From Apus apus (Eukaryota > Chordata > Aves > Apodiformes > Apodidae), in contig NC_067286.1 in the NCBI RefSeq assembly GCF_020740795.1, positions 32,698,003-32,762,002 of the forward strand: a stretch of 64,000 bases of DNA, written 5' to 3'. Below are positions 13,201 to 35,489 of this stretch, piece after piece. The notes beneath the pieces were generated by a model that saw only the letters and a list, made by a program, of their open reading frames with translations, had not been told where the DNA came from and made no database searches. The translations under genes were made by a program, and so were the position numbers. Numbering within the stretch: position 1 is the first letter of the stretch; every line of letters starts with the position of its first letter.

Positions 13201-16200
13201 AGACACAGCATCACCTCTGCTAATAAGGTAGGAGACCCCTTTTGCTGAACCCTCAGTAGGATTCTTTCCAAGCAGGACTTCCCTCAGGTGTTCCAAAATA
13301 AAATCTAAAGTTGGGTCCAGGACTTTTTAATTCTTTTTTGTCTGCCAGGGACTGTCCAGCCAGGTAACTGACTTTGTAAAAAGCCAGCAGTGGAACTTGC
13401 TAGAGGCTCTCCTGAGCGTGAGCTCTGTGACCTTGCTGAAGGAAGCTTCCACTCCAGATACCTATGCTGCAGCCATTAAAATGTTCAGTTGCTTTTTCAT
13501 TGAGCATCATGATATTTCATGGAGAAAGGGTTATCAGATGTGATAAAACCATCACTTTCAGAGATGAGCAGGTTGGTGGGGTTTTTTCAGTTTGTTGTGT
13601 GGTTTTGGTTTATTGTTTTTTTTCTTCTTTCCTAATCAGGTGTTACATGGGTCCTCAGTTTGTTGATGTACATTTCTGTAAAGAGTTTATGCACTTTATT
13701 TCTTCCCTCCTCCACATTCCTCCTTCCCCACCTCCTCCATCCCCCAACTCTTGCATGAAAACAAAGTAGCTCTGGCAGTTAATTGATTTTGCTTCCCCTT
13801 TCCAATAATTATGTTAACATGGCAATATCTAAAAGCACATTTTTACCATTACAAATAAATTCTAAACTAGACGCTAGAGTCTGTCATCTGGAGTGGACGA
13901 TGCTTTTAAGATGCTTTGCTGAAATCTTTAGGCCTTCAGGAGACAGGAAAAACTTATAAATTAAATCCTGCAATACTTATTCTGTGGGTCACTGTTTCAT
14001 TTGCCTAAAATAAAAGTTTTAAAAGCAAAATACAAAATTAAATTCAGGACACCTGCTATCTATGGCAAAACTACTGCTTCCAGTGGGCCCTGGATTTCAT
14101 CAGACATTATATAGTTGCCCAGAGGAGCCTGCTGTCAAATACACTTACAAATAACGAAAGCAAGTAGGTAGAGGGGGAGAAGATACATTTGAAGGTGACT
14201 TATTCTATTTTTTTTCTAAAAAGTTAACAAACTTATATGAGAAATATAAAAATGACCTGTTCTTACATAGCTCAAAAAATTGTGGAAAAAACTATAGGCA
14301 TCCAGACCCATGAATTATATGGCAAGTACAAGACTTTGTGCTGCAACTGGAAAGTTTTTATATGGTAGAGCTTGTATTATGAATCTAAAATTTACTTGTT
14401 TTAACTCCACAGTGCTAATCTGAGAAATGGCAAAACATGCTTCATGTGTCACTTATTAAAGTAAAAGAGAAGTTTATTAAAGAATCACTGTACTCCCATA
14501 GACTAGAGGCAAATAAGAGTCCTAAGGTTGACGTAGACATTTGAGTCAAACAGGAAATACTACTGCTTAGTGCAAAGCTGCTAATCACGTTGCTTTAATG
14601 AAACTGGTTAACACATTGAATAGCAATGTAACAATACATAGAAAATTAGCTTGTTTGCCATTGATTAATGACAGATAATGTGTGCGGTCCACAGTCAGTC
14701 ATTTGAGCAGTTCTTTATGATGTACTAAATCAGGCTCATCAAGGCATATCTTTACTTGCATAGTCTGATTCAGCATGAAAGCCCACACAAATAGGAATGC
14801 ACATTATACATAAAAACAGGGTACATATTTAGCTTTCTTACAGTGTAGTAGAGATGTAATGCAAATTGTTTTGTTCAGATCAAAATATTTAAGGGTAGAA
14901 GAACAAAACCTGCTTCTTTAAATAAAAGCTGCTTATTTAAATGATTAGAGAAGAATCACAGGCCAATACAGTGAAACAAGACAACAGGGAAAAAAACCTA
15001 TTGGCATTTTTTCTTCTGAATGTTGAATTTCAAAGAAGGAGCAGCTGGCAAACTCCCTCAGTTATCAGCTATGCACATGTAAGGTTATATATATATCAAA
15101 TGCTGATATTTTACAGGGAAGATAAGTACAGAGGAACTTAAAAGCCAAGGAGCATTAAAACTCAGCTTCTCAAGAATAGCCATAATGTGTGTTTAAAAAA
15201 AAAAAAAAAAACTACTGTCTAGATGACAAGCAGTAGGAGTAACTAAAGCTTCAGAAAACAAAAAATCCAGTGCACTGCAGAAACATTCTTTTTTGAGATA
15301 AAAAATAGCCAACTGAATTCAGAGCTACAATGAGCTGAAGGCCCAGCTTTGTTTCTTTGGCTTTGTCAAACAATAAAAGTGCACAGGCTTTACTACTTGC
15401 ATATTTAATTTGAAACCAAATTGGCCAACAGTACACACTGTAATGGTTTTTATGACAACATATTTAATACACCAAAGAGAATGTTTATCCCCTAGAAAAT
15501 GCTGCTGCTATTACCATTGCATTGTTACACTTCTCAATCTAACTATAAATTGTGTAAAATAAAGACCACCCCCAAAAAATTAAGGACATTTGGCTTTAGA
15601 AATGCTAATCAGTCTTTCGCACCTTTGGTCAATCACCCCCTTGAAAACCAACAAAGGTTTCACAACAGGCTGTAAGTGCCTAAACTTTCAGCCAGGAGTC
15701 TCTGTGCCGCTTTTAGTCTTTCTTCAGTTTCTCTTGGCACAGAAGCTACAGCAGCATTAATATAAACAACTGCTTAAGGCTGAGTTACAGCAGCCCTGTG
15801 CATGTTGAACACAGAATTTCCCAAACTCTCTGCAAGGCAGACAGTTCGCAGACCTGCTCTGGCTGCTAATGTGTCACTGAACAGGATTCTCTCTGGTAGA
15901 ACATCCTACCAAAGCACTTGCAGCCGCTTTGTGTTGCTCTGACCTCCCATCTGAAGTGAACCAATTCTATACAACATGTGAACTTCTTGAGCTTGAAATA
16001 CAAAGAAAAGAATGGCGTTTTGTGGCGGCCTATCACCAATACTGCTGTAAAGCAAAAAATTACTTTCAAATGCCATTCTGTAAATTACATGATCATGCTG
16101 TATTATGTGAAGGCCCCCTTGTGGCACTATGGAAGTAGAATCCAGGTGTAAAAAATAACACAGCATTTAGACCGTGTACCGACAAATAAGGATTTTAAAC

Positions 16201-19200
16201 TGCTTATATTTTTAGAAATCAATGTCACGGTGATGTGTCATTCTAGCCTTTTGAGAACGATTAAAGGTGGTGTTGGTACAGGCAACAACCTAGTAATCTG
16301 AAGACTTGTGTAGCACCATTCTCTGTGGCATTGCTTCTCACATAGTCGGCTTAATAGATGCTGTAGTTCTTAAACATGCTGCTTGCATGGTTATACACAA
16401 CAGCTGCTTAACAAAGATGTAGGGATACATTTTGCAGTGAACAGCAGCAGATAACTGCTGTCAAAGTACTGTAAAATCAACTTCCAGGTTACCATCATGT
16501 TGCACCCATATTTGTTCTACTTGCAAGAGGGGGTCCTGTTTACAGCAGGAAAGTTATGTTCTTTTTCCCTGTCCTTTAGCTAATAATTAAAAGTCCTCCT
16601 CCAAATAATGAAATCTGAGTTCAATAAAAATTGGTTCAGTCAGTTGCAGCCAGAAAAAACTGGCTACCAGCTGACAATCCCAATGTCAGCATTTGCTAGC
16701 TCCTATGAAGAGTGTATTATAGTAGTATCCTGTTTATGGTTTTGGAGATACATTGTTAGAAAGGTGGAAACAATTCCTGAAAAAAAAAAAAAAAAAGTCC
16801 TGAAGTTGCAGGTGGAAAATAAGAGGTAAGGTAAGCCTGAAAGAGAAGTATCAAGTATGATCACTGTTGGAAATGGAAGGCGGGACAACCTGAGTACTGG
16901 AACACTGGATCTTCTAGTGCCCGCTTACCCAGTAACATCTTTAAGGAAAAGGCAAAGAGATTTCTTCACAAAGCTGTATAGTGTGGGAGTTGATAATGCA
17001 GAGTGTCAGGGTACAAGAAACCTGTTTAATGATCTAACTTTTGTTGGATACTCTTCAGGATACAGCAAAACCTTGGGCAAGTCACCTGAATCTCAACAAA
17101 TTCCAATGTAGTTTGCCCAGTGAACTTGAGCTGAAACCAAACGAGGGCATAGCTGAAGGTTAGCTTTCTAAGACAGAAAAGCCTTCAACTGTACATGCTG
17201 ACTCCACGGTGTGGAGGTGGATGCATTGGAGATGCAGAGATTATTCTAACAGCTACTGAGTTTACAGGGGATTAGGAGATTTTCTGCCCCAACATGCAAC
17301 AGTCTGTCAGAGATGGAGTGCAGGATAATACCCAGAGCACTGATGGGCAATCTTGTTGAAGCAGACTGGTATTCTGCAGCCAGTCAGGATGGTGGCCTGC
17401 ATACTCTTCTACCCCAAGTCAGTAGAACACTTTCAGGGAATCCTATATTCAGGACAGCACAAAAACTGTCACTGAATCCAGGCAGCAAGACTGACTTGTT
17501 CTGTCCATGTTCTTACGTTAAAATAAACGTTCCTAGTGTAGCACTGTAAATTGCCAGTAGATGGCATAATGATTCTGCAGAAAAATAAATTTATTTATAA
17601 AAAAAAGAAAGAAAATCAGTGCTGAAGCAAATACACTGTACATTTTTTGTTAATTCTGTGTTTAATCACAGTAAAGCTCCTTGTGAGAGTTAATGAGTAA
17701 ATGAGTTAACTGGCTGTGGCCTTTCACAGTACCTTAGTGCTGAATTCTTCCTGTACCTTCAGTTTATGTATTCTTATAGATCTGCTTGCTTAGGTGGGCA
17801 TTTTGATTTCTTCTCACCTCTAATTAGTTTCTCAAAATAAAAAAAAAAAAAAAAAAAAGGATGTAGGTATGAGTATTCTGATGTACAGCGAATTCTTATT
17901 TGTTCCTTGTATCAGCTAGGTTTGTGTCTTTGCTTCCACTGAACATCTATGAACCAATGTGGCTCATCTGGTGTACTGGGTGTTGCCCGCATACCTGTAC
18001 TGAGGGACTGACTCAGACTGCAGTAAGATGGCTGAGGCTGCTCCCTGCTTTTCTTCTGAAGGTCACCAGCTCTGCATACCTCTGCCTGAATCGCTCAGAC
18101 TGTGAGCGGCTGTTGCTTGTGGTCTTTAGGTCCAGTGTACTAAAGTCAACCAGTATCAGAGACAGGATCATGCACATTTTCAAAAGCAAAATATTTAAAT
18201 ACTAGCCAAAGTGCTATCAGCTTTAGAAAAAGGGAAGTTTTCAGAGTAATTGCACACAGTTGCATTGCACATCCAAAAGTGAATTAAAGTTTAAAAAAAT
18301 GCTTTCCTAATGGTAAACTATAAGCAAAAACATGTACATAGCCAAGTTTTGCTCTTGTTCAGACTGTGAAAAGTATTCAGCACAAAATATCTTTTACCCT
18401 CAGAGGAGAAAAAAACCTCTTGCTCTTAAGAGTATCTATCAGTAAGCCAGAATGCATGATTCTCTGTAAAGAGTTAAGATGCTTTGTGGATTTTGATGTT
18501 GCATTCATAGAGCTCAGAGGAATTTAATGGGTCTTCCTCTGCTTTTTCGGTTTGTACACGAAACCAAAAGTGAGAAGGATCTGGACATACAGATTTCAGT
18601 GTTATCAGTGTGATGGCTTTACATTAGTCTAGACCTCCTCTTTGTTCAACCCATTAGGGACTGTCAGCTTTCATCCATCTGGCTGACAGTTCTGTAGCAT
18701 TAGTGACAGCTAGTTGAAATAACTCAGACAAAACTGAGCACCTGCTTGTGAGCAGGGTAGAACTTTTCAGCACCCTGCCAGTTCCTACGTAGCTGTTACT
18801 CAGAAAGTGAATCCATCAATGAAGAGACAGCAGTAAAACATGCAGGTCATCCTTGATTGCACTTTAAGGTTGATGAAATTGTTCAGTTGTTTCAACTGAA
18901 CTTAAAACTGTTGCTTGGTAGTTTTATTTGTCTTTTTTTCATTTGGGATTCACTTGAGATCAAGCTGCAGACACAACTGTGCTAATGGTGAAATTCCTCC
19001 CAGAGAAAAACAGGTGGTATCTCTGAGATGATGTACTAAGAAAAGAGCAGTCAGTTATATTTAGTTATCTTTTGAAAAACTTATACCTGGGCATTCTTAT
19101 TTCTTTGTTTCCATTTGTACTACTTTTGTTTTGGGTTTTGTTCTTTTTACCAAGAAGGCAAACAGCCACAGAGTGGTATCAAAACTCACAAATAGCATTG

Positions 19201-20750
19201 TGCAATCCATGCTAATGAGATACTGTTATAGCTTCACCAAAAAGGCAGTAATCAACCAAATTAATTCTTTCCTCAGTTGTGTACACTGAGAAATATGATA
19301 ACCAATTTATCAGTTTCTATGAAATACAGCTATTAATATGTAAATAAATTACCCAATGAAAGGAGAAGGGACTGTTTACCTAACATTAAAAAGGTTGCAT
19401 GCCAATACAAGTATTAGAAACTCTGCATACTTAAAATAAAGATATGCTTCTGCAATGAAAGCTGCACCCACAGTGAGCGTTTCCACATGATGGGATTCTA
19501 GCTGAGAGGCTGTTCAAGTAACTTGTCAGTTTGTTAGCACAATGTTACAAACAGAGAAGCTTCTTGGATTAGAGTATGGAAGAACAAACAATGCTTTCTT
19601 TTATTTGGGTTTACAAGGCTTTAAACATACTAACTGTACTATCTAGATTATAAAAATAAATTCTTTGGCTGAGGAAATCCTTAAATTTGGAGACCGTGAC
19701 CATTCTACGTGGTCTGACAGTATCCTAATACAGTTCCTTGAGGACATTTTAAATAGGAGCCTTTTTACACTAACTGCATATGAAAACTAGTAACATGATT
19801 TGTCACTACAAAGGCAGTGTCTTTCTGTGGTGTTACACTGGGAACACTATTGTTTCTCTGGCTTTAAGATAAATCCTACTATTTAGTGATTCTATTGGTA
19901 AGTACCTGTTTCATTAGCAAAAACTGAAAAAAAAAAGTGATGCTCAGAGTTATTCAGTTCAATAGAAGCTACTTTCTAACACATTTTGGTTCTAGCCTTC
20001 TTAGGTTTCCACCCTCAAAACTGCTGGAGTTTCTTGCTTTTTTGAGTTTGTGTGAGAGAACTTCATCTATCATATGTTTTCTTAGTTGTCTCCAAAGTAG
20101 AGACATCTCAAAAATACTATCAGAGAAATAATTTCATTGTCTCACTGGGTGACATCCGCTTTCAAAATCATGCCTAGTAGAATATAATATTTTTACTGAG
20201 TACCAGCTAATGACCAGGTTCATAATCTCTAACATAACCATGTTTAATAAAGTAAGTAAATGTTTTCAACCTGTTAAGTAATGGACTTTAAAATGAAGCA
20301 AGTGTAGCCACATGACAATGAATGTGTGTGACGTAACAGAACATGTTGTGTAAAAAGGAAACGGGTAGGAAATGTATTACAGCCCTCTTGGTTTCCCCTG
20401 TAGCTCTGTGCCTGCCCACTAAGAAACAGTTTTTCACACTATTGTACTGCCAACAACTTCTAGTTACTTATTCAGAAACAAACTGCAGCACTCTAAGTCG
20501 TTGGTTAAAAGAAGACACCTTAGCCCTTGATTTAATGGCCAATACTTAATTTTTCTTTTGTAAGCTCTTTTGTGAACATTTTCCTAGAAAAAACTTCATA
20601 TTATTCTTTGCATGATAACTATCAGGGTTTAACTTTAAACTGTCTTAATTCTAAATGGATCTCTCTTTTACTAAGGAAGATACATCTACTTCTTACTCAT
20701 TTATGTTTTCAGGTTTACGTTTGTGTCTCTCCACATTTTAAGTAGCAAAC
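7261..20750. other. Gene-poor intergenic stretch between KATNBL1 and EMC7
   Basis: About 13.5 kb of AT-rich sequence. I see no recognisable exon, RNA gene or CR1 copy. Only low-complexity tracts stand out: T-runs near 11680, A and CAA-rich sequence at 12069-12142, and A-runs near 15197, 16780 and 17838. Short open frames, such as 17313-17549 and 17900-18205, have no recognisable domain. The left part may hold unspliced KATNBL1 3' sequence. The right part could hold exons of a minus-strand transcript starting at the EMC7 CpG island; this is inference only. Confidence 0.6.
17836..17858 (+). repeat. A-rich homopolymer tract
   Basis: A long run of A follows CTCAAAATA. No retroposed gene body or target-site duplication was recognised beside it, so it is reported only as a simple repeat. 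Confidence 0.7.
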
Positions 20751-20758
20751 TGTCTTAC

Positions 20759-21060
20759 CTTCTGATTTTATACACAAACTGAGAACCAAAGGAGCCCTCC
20801 CTGCCCTTCCAACACCCACTCCACTTCTGAACTTGGAATAAGTGAATTGTTGGAGCAACTGTGCGAGGGGGCAGATGATCCAGGTCGCAAGTTACCGGCG
20901 CCACAGGCTCAGGGCGAGCTCGGCAGAGCACCCTTACCAACCGCACTGCGCCCACGGCCCAGCCCCCCCGCGGCCAGGCCGGCCGAGCCCCCGCCCGCCC
21001 CCCCGGAACCCAGACCCGCCCCCCTTCGTGGGCGGGCGGTGACCCCGCGGCGCGCGCTCT
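20759..21060 (-). ncRNA. Possible first exon of a transcript divergent from EMC7
   Basis: On the minus strand the sequence ATCAGAAG is followed at 20758 by GTAAGACA, a near-consensus splice donor, about 500 bases upstream of the EMC7 start and on the edge of the CpG island. This fits a first exon transcribed away from EMC7 from a shared bidirectional promoter. The open frame across it is GC-rich and Arg/Pro/Gly-biased with no recognisable domain, so a non-coding RNA is more likely than a protein. The 5' end is a guess, and no downstream acceptor exon was identified. Confidence 0.3.
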
Positions 21061-21088
21061 CCTCCTCACTCCCATTCGCTGCTGCTCG

Positions 21089-21096
21089 TTACGTCA
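21089..21096. promoter_or_regulatory. CRE-like site TTACGTCA upstream of EMC7
   Basis: The octamer TTACGTCA lies about 190 bases upstream of the EMC7 ATG inside the CpG island. It matches an ATF/CREB element with one deviation from the palindrome. Its position is plausible for a functional proximal site; binding is not shown. Confidence 0.45.
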
Positions 21097-21280
21097 CCAG
21101 ACGGCGCGCCGCTAGCCCGCACGCGCACGGCGCCCCCGCCCCTCCCACCCGCCTGGTGCGCGCGCGCAGCGGGCTGGTGGCCCCGCTCCTCGCGCCGGCT
21201 GCCCGCTGGGCCGCGGCGGCTCGCGCTCGGCGCACGCGCGGCGGCTGCTCCGCCCTGCGCGGGAGGCGGTGCCGGCGGCG

Positions 21281-29976
<8,696 letters not shown>

Positions 29977-30295
29977 TTAAGTCTTCCTCCTAAGCCTGAG
30001 TTTGCACAACTGTTTATTATGTGGTATCATGTTTATTTGTCTTGAAAGATCAAAAAGTCACTACTGTAAACTTCAATCAGGCACAAAATACAGTATGCTA
30101 CGACTGGGTGTGTAGCTTTTTTTAGTCTATATAAGCTGTTTTGTACTTGACAGTAAGAAAAAGAGGACATGGCTTCAATACTGTATCTGTATAAAGTTAT
30201 TGATAATACTGAATTAATTAACTATATTGTTATGTAGAGAATTATTATAAATTATATGATGTGCTAAACAGTAATAAATGTCTTAATCATAAGAC
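29977..30295 (+). other. EMC7: EMC7 3'UTR
   Basis: AT-rich sequence from the EMC7 stop codon to just past the AATAAA at 30273-30278. The short UTR (about 320 bases) is typical of this gene; a longer isoform cannot be excluded. Confidence 0.65.
30273..30278 (+). terminator. AATAAA polyadenylation signal of EMC7
   Basis: First canonical hexamer downstream of the EMC7 stop codon, followed by TGTCTTAATC. It is the likely proximal polyadenylation signal. Confidence 0.6.
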
Positions 30296-33200
30296 AATGT
30301 ATAAAAGAATTTCAAAGATCATAAAAGTGGAGTTTATTAAGATGGCTTTGTTTTATACTTGCTGTTGAGTTCTGAAATGAAATCCTCCTTTCAAAATTGA
30401 GTCATGGGTTTACTGAGTAAGGGATTTGCTGCATCAGCTTGTCATATGTGTTACATATAAAAAAAATTTATTTTACATTGTTTGCTGCCTGTGCACTTTA
30501 GTTCAAGAACTTTCCACTTTTTATTGCCCAGTTTTATTCTGATCTATGTTCCGCTAAAAACTCTTTGGGAGGGGAAAAGCCAAGTATTGTCCACCAGAAA
30601 GCCTTTTAAGCTAAGTCATTTTAATTATTAATACAAAGTATCTATAAAACATGATGAACGTTATATTGGATCTTTCCTTTCCAAATCACATGTATCACTT
30701 CTGCAACACGATTGGTTCTATACTGTTTCCTGTGTGCTGTGCATTCATCTTATCAGTGGTATGGTTTGAGGCCAAATACAGAACAAAATTTTTTAAATTA
30801 AAGAAAAAAACTAGAAGTATAGCAAGAAGGTAAATCCCACTCATCTTTTAAATTATGTTCCAGAGTATATGGCTATCTGTAGGCATGTTAGGTCAGTGGC
30901 AAAACGTTGTTCTTGGAGCTTGTCTATGTGTCTGTACTGCAATATCTTTTCAAGCTACCCAGTAAATTCAGAGGAAAGTTTTCCACTAGATGAACATTTG
31001 CAAACTAAAATGACAGCAATACCTGCCGAACTCCACTAGCAACTGTTTGTACCTTTTATTTATTTTTTAACATAAATGCTGTTCTTTTACAGTTTTACAA
31101 TTGCTAACTCTAATTGCTAATTACAAGGTAATTGTATCCATATATTATGGGCAATGTATATCTGATTCCAAAAATGGTATTTAACATTCACGTAAAGTAT
31201 TCCTGAAGCAAAATCAATTTTAATGCATTTTTTTTGTTCTGCAATGCACTTAGGAGGACTATCCATTGTCTTAGAAAACATACTTAAAAGCATGCTCTGA
31301 AACATAAAAGCTGCAAAAGAAAAGTACTCAATCATAAGATTAAGCCACATTTTACAATGTTGGGGAAGGAATAAACCACTGGTTTTTTGGACAATTAAAG
31401 ATTTCAGTCTTTGTAAAGTAAACTCTGCATTTCTGGTCTTGTTTTTGGTTTGCTTGAATGGTCTTTTTGTATATTAAGTAAAATGTAGACACGAGGATAT
31501 TTGGATATTCTTGCTGGAAGGACTCACTGAAATTAGTGACATGTTGCCTTTGTAAAAAGTAACAATAAACTCCTCTTTCAGCAGCATCTTACAGAAAAAT
31601 TCATAAGAAAAATAGGGAGCAGTTCTTTGAAGAAGGAACAGTTAGCTTTGTTACTGTGATGTCCTGAAAAGTAAAAGCCACAAGTTAGTTTTGTTTAACA
31701 GTAAGTGGAATGACAATTAAATCACATTAACTTGTTTCTATCACACTGTGTTTGGTAATTAATCATACTGATGCATTTTTCCTTCCTACAAAGATAAGAG
31801 CAGCAATATTTCTACCTTGCGTTGTGTCTTTTCCCATTCTTGATCTGTCTTTAAGGGAGACGGGAGAATTCAGACTGTGAAAAGATAAAAGTCTTTTAAC
31901 AAAGAGTTCAGAGTAAAAGCATTGACAAAAATTGTAAGGATCCTGGTAAAACTTTGGAAGGAGCATATGGAATATTCAACACTTCTCTTTTCCTTAGAAT
32001 GGATAGATCAAGGTCCAGGCAGTTTCTTTGTGCATCAGCATCAGATGCAGTATAGCACTGTCCTGACTTCCTGAACAGAAAACTGCCCTACCCTCAGAAA
32101 GCTATTACCTGAATCCAGACACAAAAATCTTGTTACCTAGTGTTATTCCCTTAATCACACATGTTATTCCTCTCCTTTTCAGACACCTTTGTCATAAAGT
32201 GATTTGTGGAAGTGTATTGTTCTGCTGCTGAGCTAATGCTAGTTATAAGGGTACTGACTTTTTATTATTTAGAGCTGGACTCTGTCAAGTGAGAAAAGAG
32301 GTTCTAGCGAGAGTCACCTTGATCACTTAAAGTCACTTGGTCACTTAAAGTTGTAACATGGTCTTAGGTTATCATAAATGCCACTAGGCAAAGCTTATTT
32401 GATAGCTTTCCTATGGCAGTTACTAGTATAATGCATCTCCGTTTTCCCCCTAGAAAATAGCTGCTTTTAGTGAGGCTACTCAAGACAACCTAAGGCAAAT
32501 CGTAAGTTGAAGCACCTGATATCTCAGAACAGAAATTAAAGGTACAGAATCTGTGTGGACTATAGGCAAGCTGATTTCCTTCTTGCCAAAAGGAGGAAGA
32601 CTTGCTCCCTCAGCTTGGACTGGGTAATCATCCTACTGTCTTCTGCCCTCAAGTTCTGGTATTTCTCAGGTCTTAACCATTCATTGACTTCTGCATCTTT
32701 CTGCTGGATTTCTGTTATGTTTTAGAGAGTTAAATCAGCTCACAGAAGGATCAAAGAAATACCAGATCAGCAGAAGGCAAGCACCAGAGGCCTGCAGTCA
32801 AAAGCAGTGAATGTGAGGAGTACAGTCAGCTCACTGCATCTTAATGATTTGTAGTTTAAGAACTCACTGAACCATGTTCTGAATGAGTAGGCAACTCTGA
32901 ATTTGTGACAGGCAGTGAGGAAGGCAAAGACGACATTTTTCTGAAGTCTTTTGACTATTAGTCATTTAAGATGGCAAGGAAAAATAGGTGAAATAATTTT
33001 ATCAATTACATTCTGCACATGTAAGGAAGAAATGCATAGATGCCTTACCTTCTTATTTAAAAAAAAAAAAAAAAAAGAAAAAAGAAAATATTTGTTGGTT
33101 TCTATTTAACTTTTTGATTAAGTGTGGATGATAATGGGACATGCGTTACTTCAAAGAGAAAGGCTGGCTTGTGGTAAAGATTTGTATTTGTGAAGAGGAC

Positions 33201-34534
33201 TTAAAACCTTAAAATCAAGGGCTTGATGCAAGTGTTGGGCTTCGTACAAATAATTATATTTGTTTCAATTTCTTTGTGTATTAAGTATGAGAAGCTCGTC
33301 TCACAAAAGTAATTGTAAGGCTAAATTCAGTAAGGAATATTGAATACTCAAATACTATGGCTATGAGCTTACTGAAGAAAATCCAGTAATTTATCTTCTT
33401 AAAGAGCACCTTTATTAAGCATTTATATATAGTTCTTGATACTTATTTATTAAAGGAACCCATTTAAGTAACCACATGTCAAGAATTCCAAAGCAATCTA
33501 GGTAATTTAAGTACATATTCTTTTCCAGTCTAGTGAAAAGTGTACTAAATCACCATGATACTTTTAAACATCTCCATTTGGGTGTTAATAGACCTTCAAT
33601 TGCATAAAGGCTGTGTGAGATTATTAGCTCAAAGAGGGCAAAGTTTGTTTTACATGTTAATAAAAAGACCCTGTTTTTACAGGCCACAGTCATTGCTGTA
33701 CCTTAAGGTACTTAAAGGATTTAACTTTCATTTTTAAAACACTGTATCTGACCATAATCTTACTGCCTATGATAGTATATAGTGAATTTTAATTCCTATG
33801 ATTTTTTGTTTCATTTGAAACTTACTTCTGTTAGGAAAATAACTAATATGAAATAAAAATAATAGTGACTTCTTAGTGGCAGTGCATGTTTTTCATTCTG
33901 ATGTGTCAGAATGAAATACAGATATATATGGCTATGTATTATGCTTATTTAATGAACTGAAGGGAAATAGAAGTTTTTCCATCTACTGTTGATTGGCTAA
34001 GGAATACAGAAAGAACTTAACAATTCTGAACTACAAATCAGTGGGAAAGCAGATTTACTGAAGAAAGAATGTTGAAAAGTGAAAAAAATACTTATGCACA
34101 TTTTGCACATTCTGGGGCAGAAAAAGCAGAAGGTGCACCTGTGGTGCACAGAGCGTAAGAAAGATCCAATTCAGTGGGATTAACTGTGATCTGTCTCCAA
34201 AGGCTTGTTACTGAGCAGATAACTGGCACTGAGGCCAGCTTGCCTGGAACAACTGCGGTACTCTCCAAAACATAGCGCATGGACATTGTCTCACAAGTTG
34301 TTTCTGGCCCATTAAACTTCTCTGCCATGTCCAGGGATTATTGGGAGTGGAGGAAGAGCGTGTTGTTTGGCATATCCAAAAGTATTCTGATAGCAATAGC
34401 ACAAGCTTAATTCTATGGATCAGTAGATTCCCCGGTGCAGGGGAGTTCTCTGGCAGTGTTTAATTTAGTAATGTACTTGAAGCTACAGATGATTGAAAGG
34501 ACTAAAACTGGAGAAGGGCCCTCAAAGTACTCTT
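30296..34534. other. Intergenic DNA downstream of EMC7
   Basis: AT-rich sequence without a recognised exon. It includes an A-run near 33060 and a short direct repeat of TCACTTAAAG near 32323-32350. A 78-codon minus-strand frame at 34092-34328, overlapped by another frame to 34402, has no recognised domain. Confidence 0.6.
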
Positions 34535-34990
34535 GTCTCAAGAGAGAGTCCAGGGAAGGGCAACAAAGATGACTGGGGGATTGGAGCATCTCTCTTATGA
34601 GGAAAGGCTGAGAGAGCTAGGACTCTTTAGCCTGGAGAAAAGAAGGCTGAGGGGAGACCTAATTAATGCCTATAAAAATCGTGAGGGGTAAGTGTAAAAA
34701 GGATGGAGTCAGACTCTTTTCAGTAGTTCCCAGTGACAGGACAAGCAATTGGCACAAGCTGGAACAAAGGAAGTTCCATTTACATAAAAGGAAAAACTTC
34801 TTTACAGTGATGGTGACAAAGCACTGCAACAGGCTGCCCAGGGAGTCTGTAGAATCCCCTTCTCTGGAGACATTCAAAACCTGCTTGGGTACAGGCCTGT
34901 CTAATGTGCTCCATGTGATCCTGCTTGTGCAGTGGACTAGCTGATCTCTAGAGATCCATTCCAGCTCTGACAGTTCTGTGATTCTGTAAT
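34535..34990 (+). repeat. CR1 LINE 3' fragment
   Basis: Contains GGGAAGGGCAACAAAGATGA, TTTAGCCTGGAGAAAAGAAG, AACAGGCTGCCCAGGGAGTC and the tail TTCTGTGATTCTGTAATG. It is diverged and 5'-truncated. The open frames inside it, such as 34666-34944, are remnants or chance. Confidence 0.92.
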
Positions 34991-35489
34991 GTAAAGACAT
35001 GAAAAAGACTGAAGAAATTTTGAGGATTGCTGTCATGGCATATTTGACCCAAATACAAAGATTGACAAAAAAATACCTATAAAAAAATTGAAGACGAAAA
35101 ATGTTTTCTTCATGTTCTATAGATTCTCTTCTGGTGATTGTAACATTGGCAGTAGTACTAGCATTATGGACAAATGTTTGTAAGGGAGCAAATTACAGTG
35201 TCTGGCCAGTTCATGACTCATATATGTCTGTCATAACTGTAGTCACAGCTTTTAGGAGCGCACTGACTTCTGTATTTGCCTGTTACCCTTGTCAGTGAAG
35301 AAAAAGCCATGATCCCAGGTTTCTTTCCAGCTGGGTAAGATTTTTATACTACTCAGGAGATGAAGCTCATCAGTGTTTTGGTCACTGGAGAAAAACTGAG
35401 CACCCATTTAAGGCTCTTCACTAAACGGTGTATAATCTAGTCACCAAGCAATCCAACTTTCCCCCACTATTAGTGTAGGCTTCATGCTG

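Noticed and set aside
17313-18205. Two frames of 78 and 101 codons in the KATNBL1-EMC7 interval
   Set aside because: There is no recognisable domain, no convincing splice context and no family resemblance; the length is within chance.
7261-20750. Search for a PGBD4-like transposase gene between KATNBL1 and EMC7
   Set aside because: No piggyBac-like frame is present; as far as I recall, the mammalian gene arose from a lineage-specific insertion.
21269-21280. Upstream extension of the EMC7 start
   Set aside because: The extended frame begins at a GTG codon. The ATG at 21281 has a strong Kozak context and matches the family start.
34092-34402. Minus-strand overlapping frames that might be a processed pseudogene
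   Set aside because: I could not match the translation to a known protein, and no poly-A tail or flanking duplication was identified.
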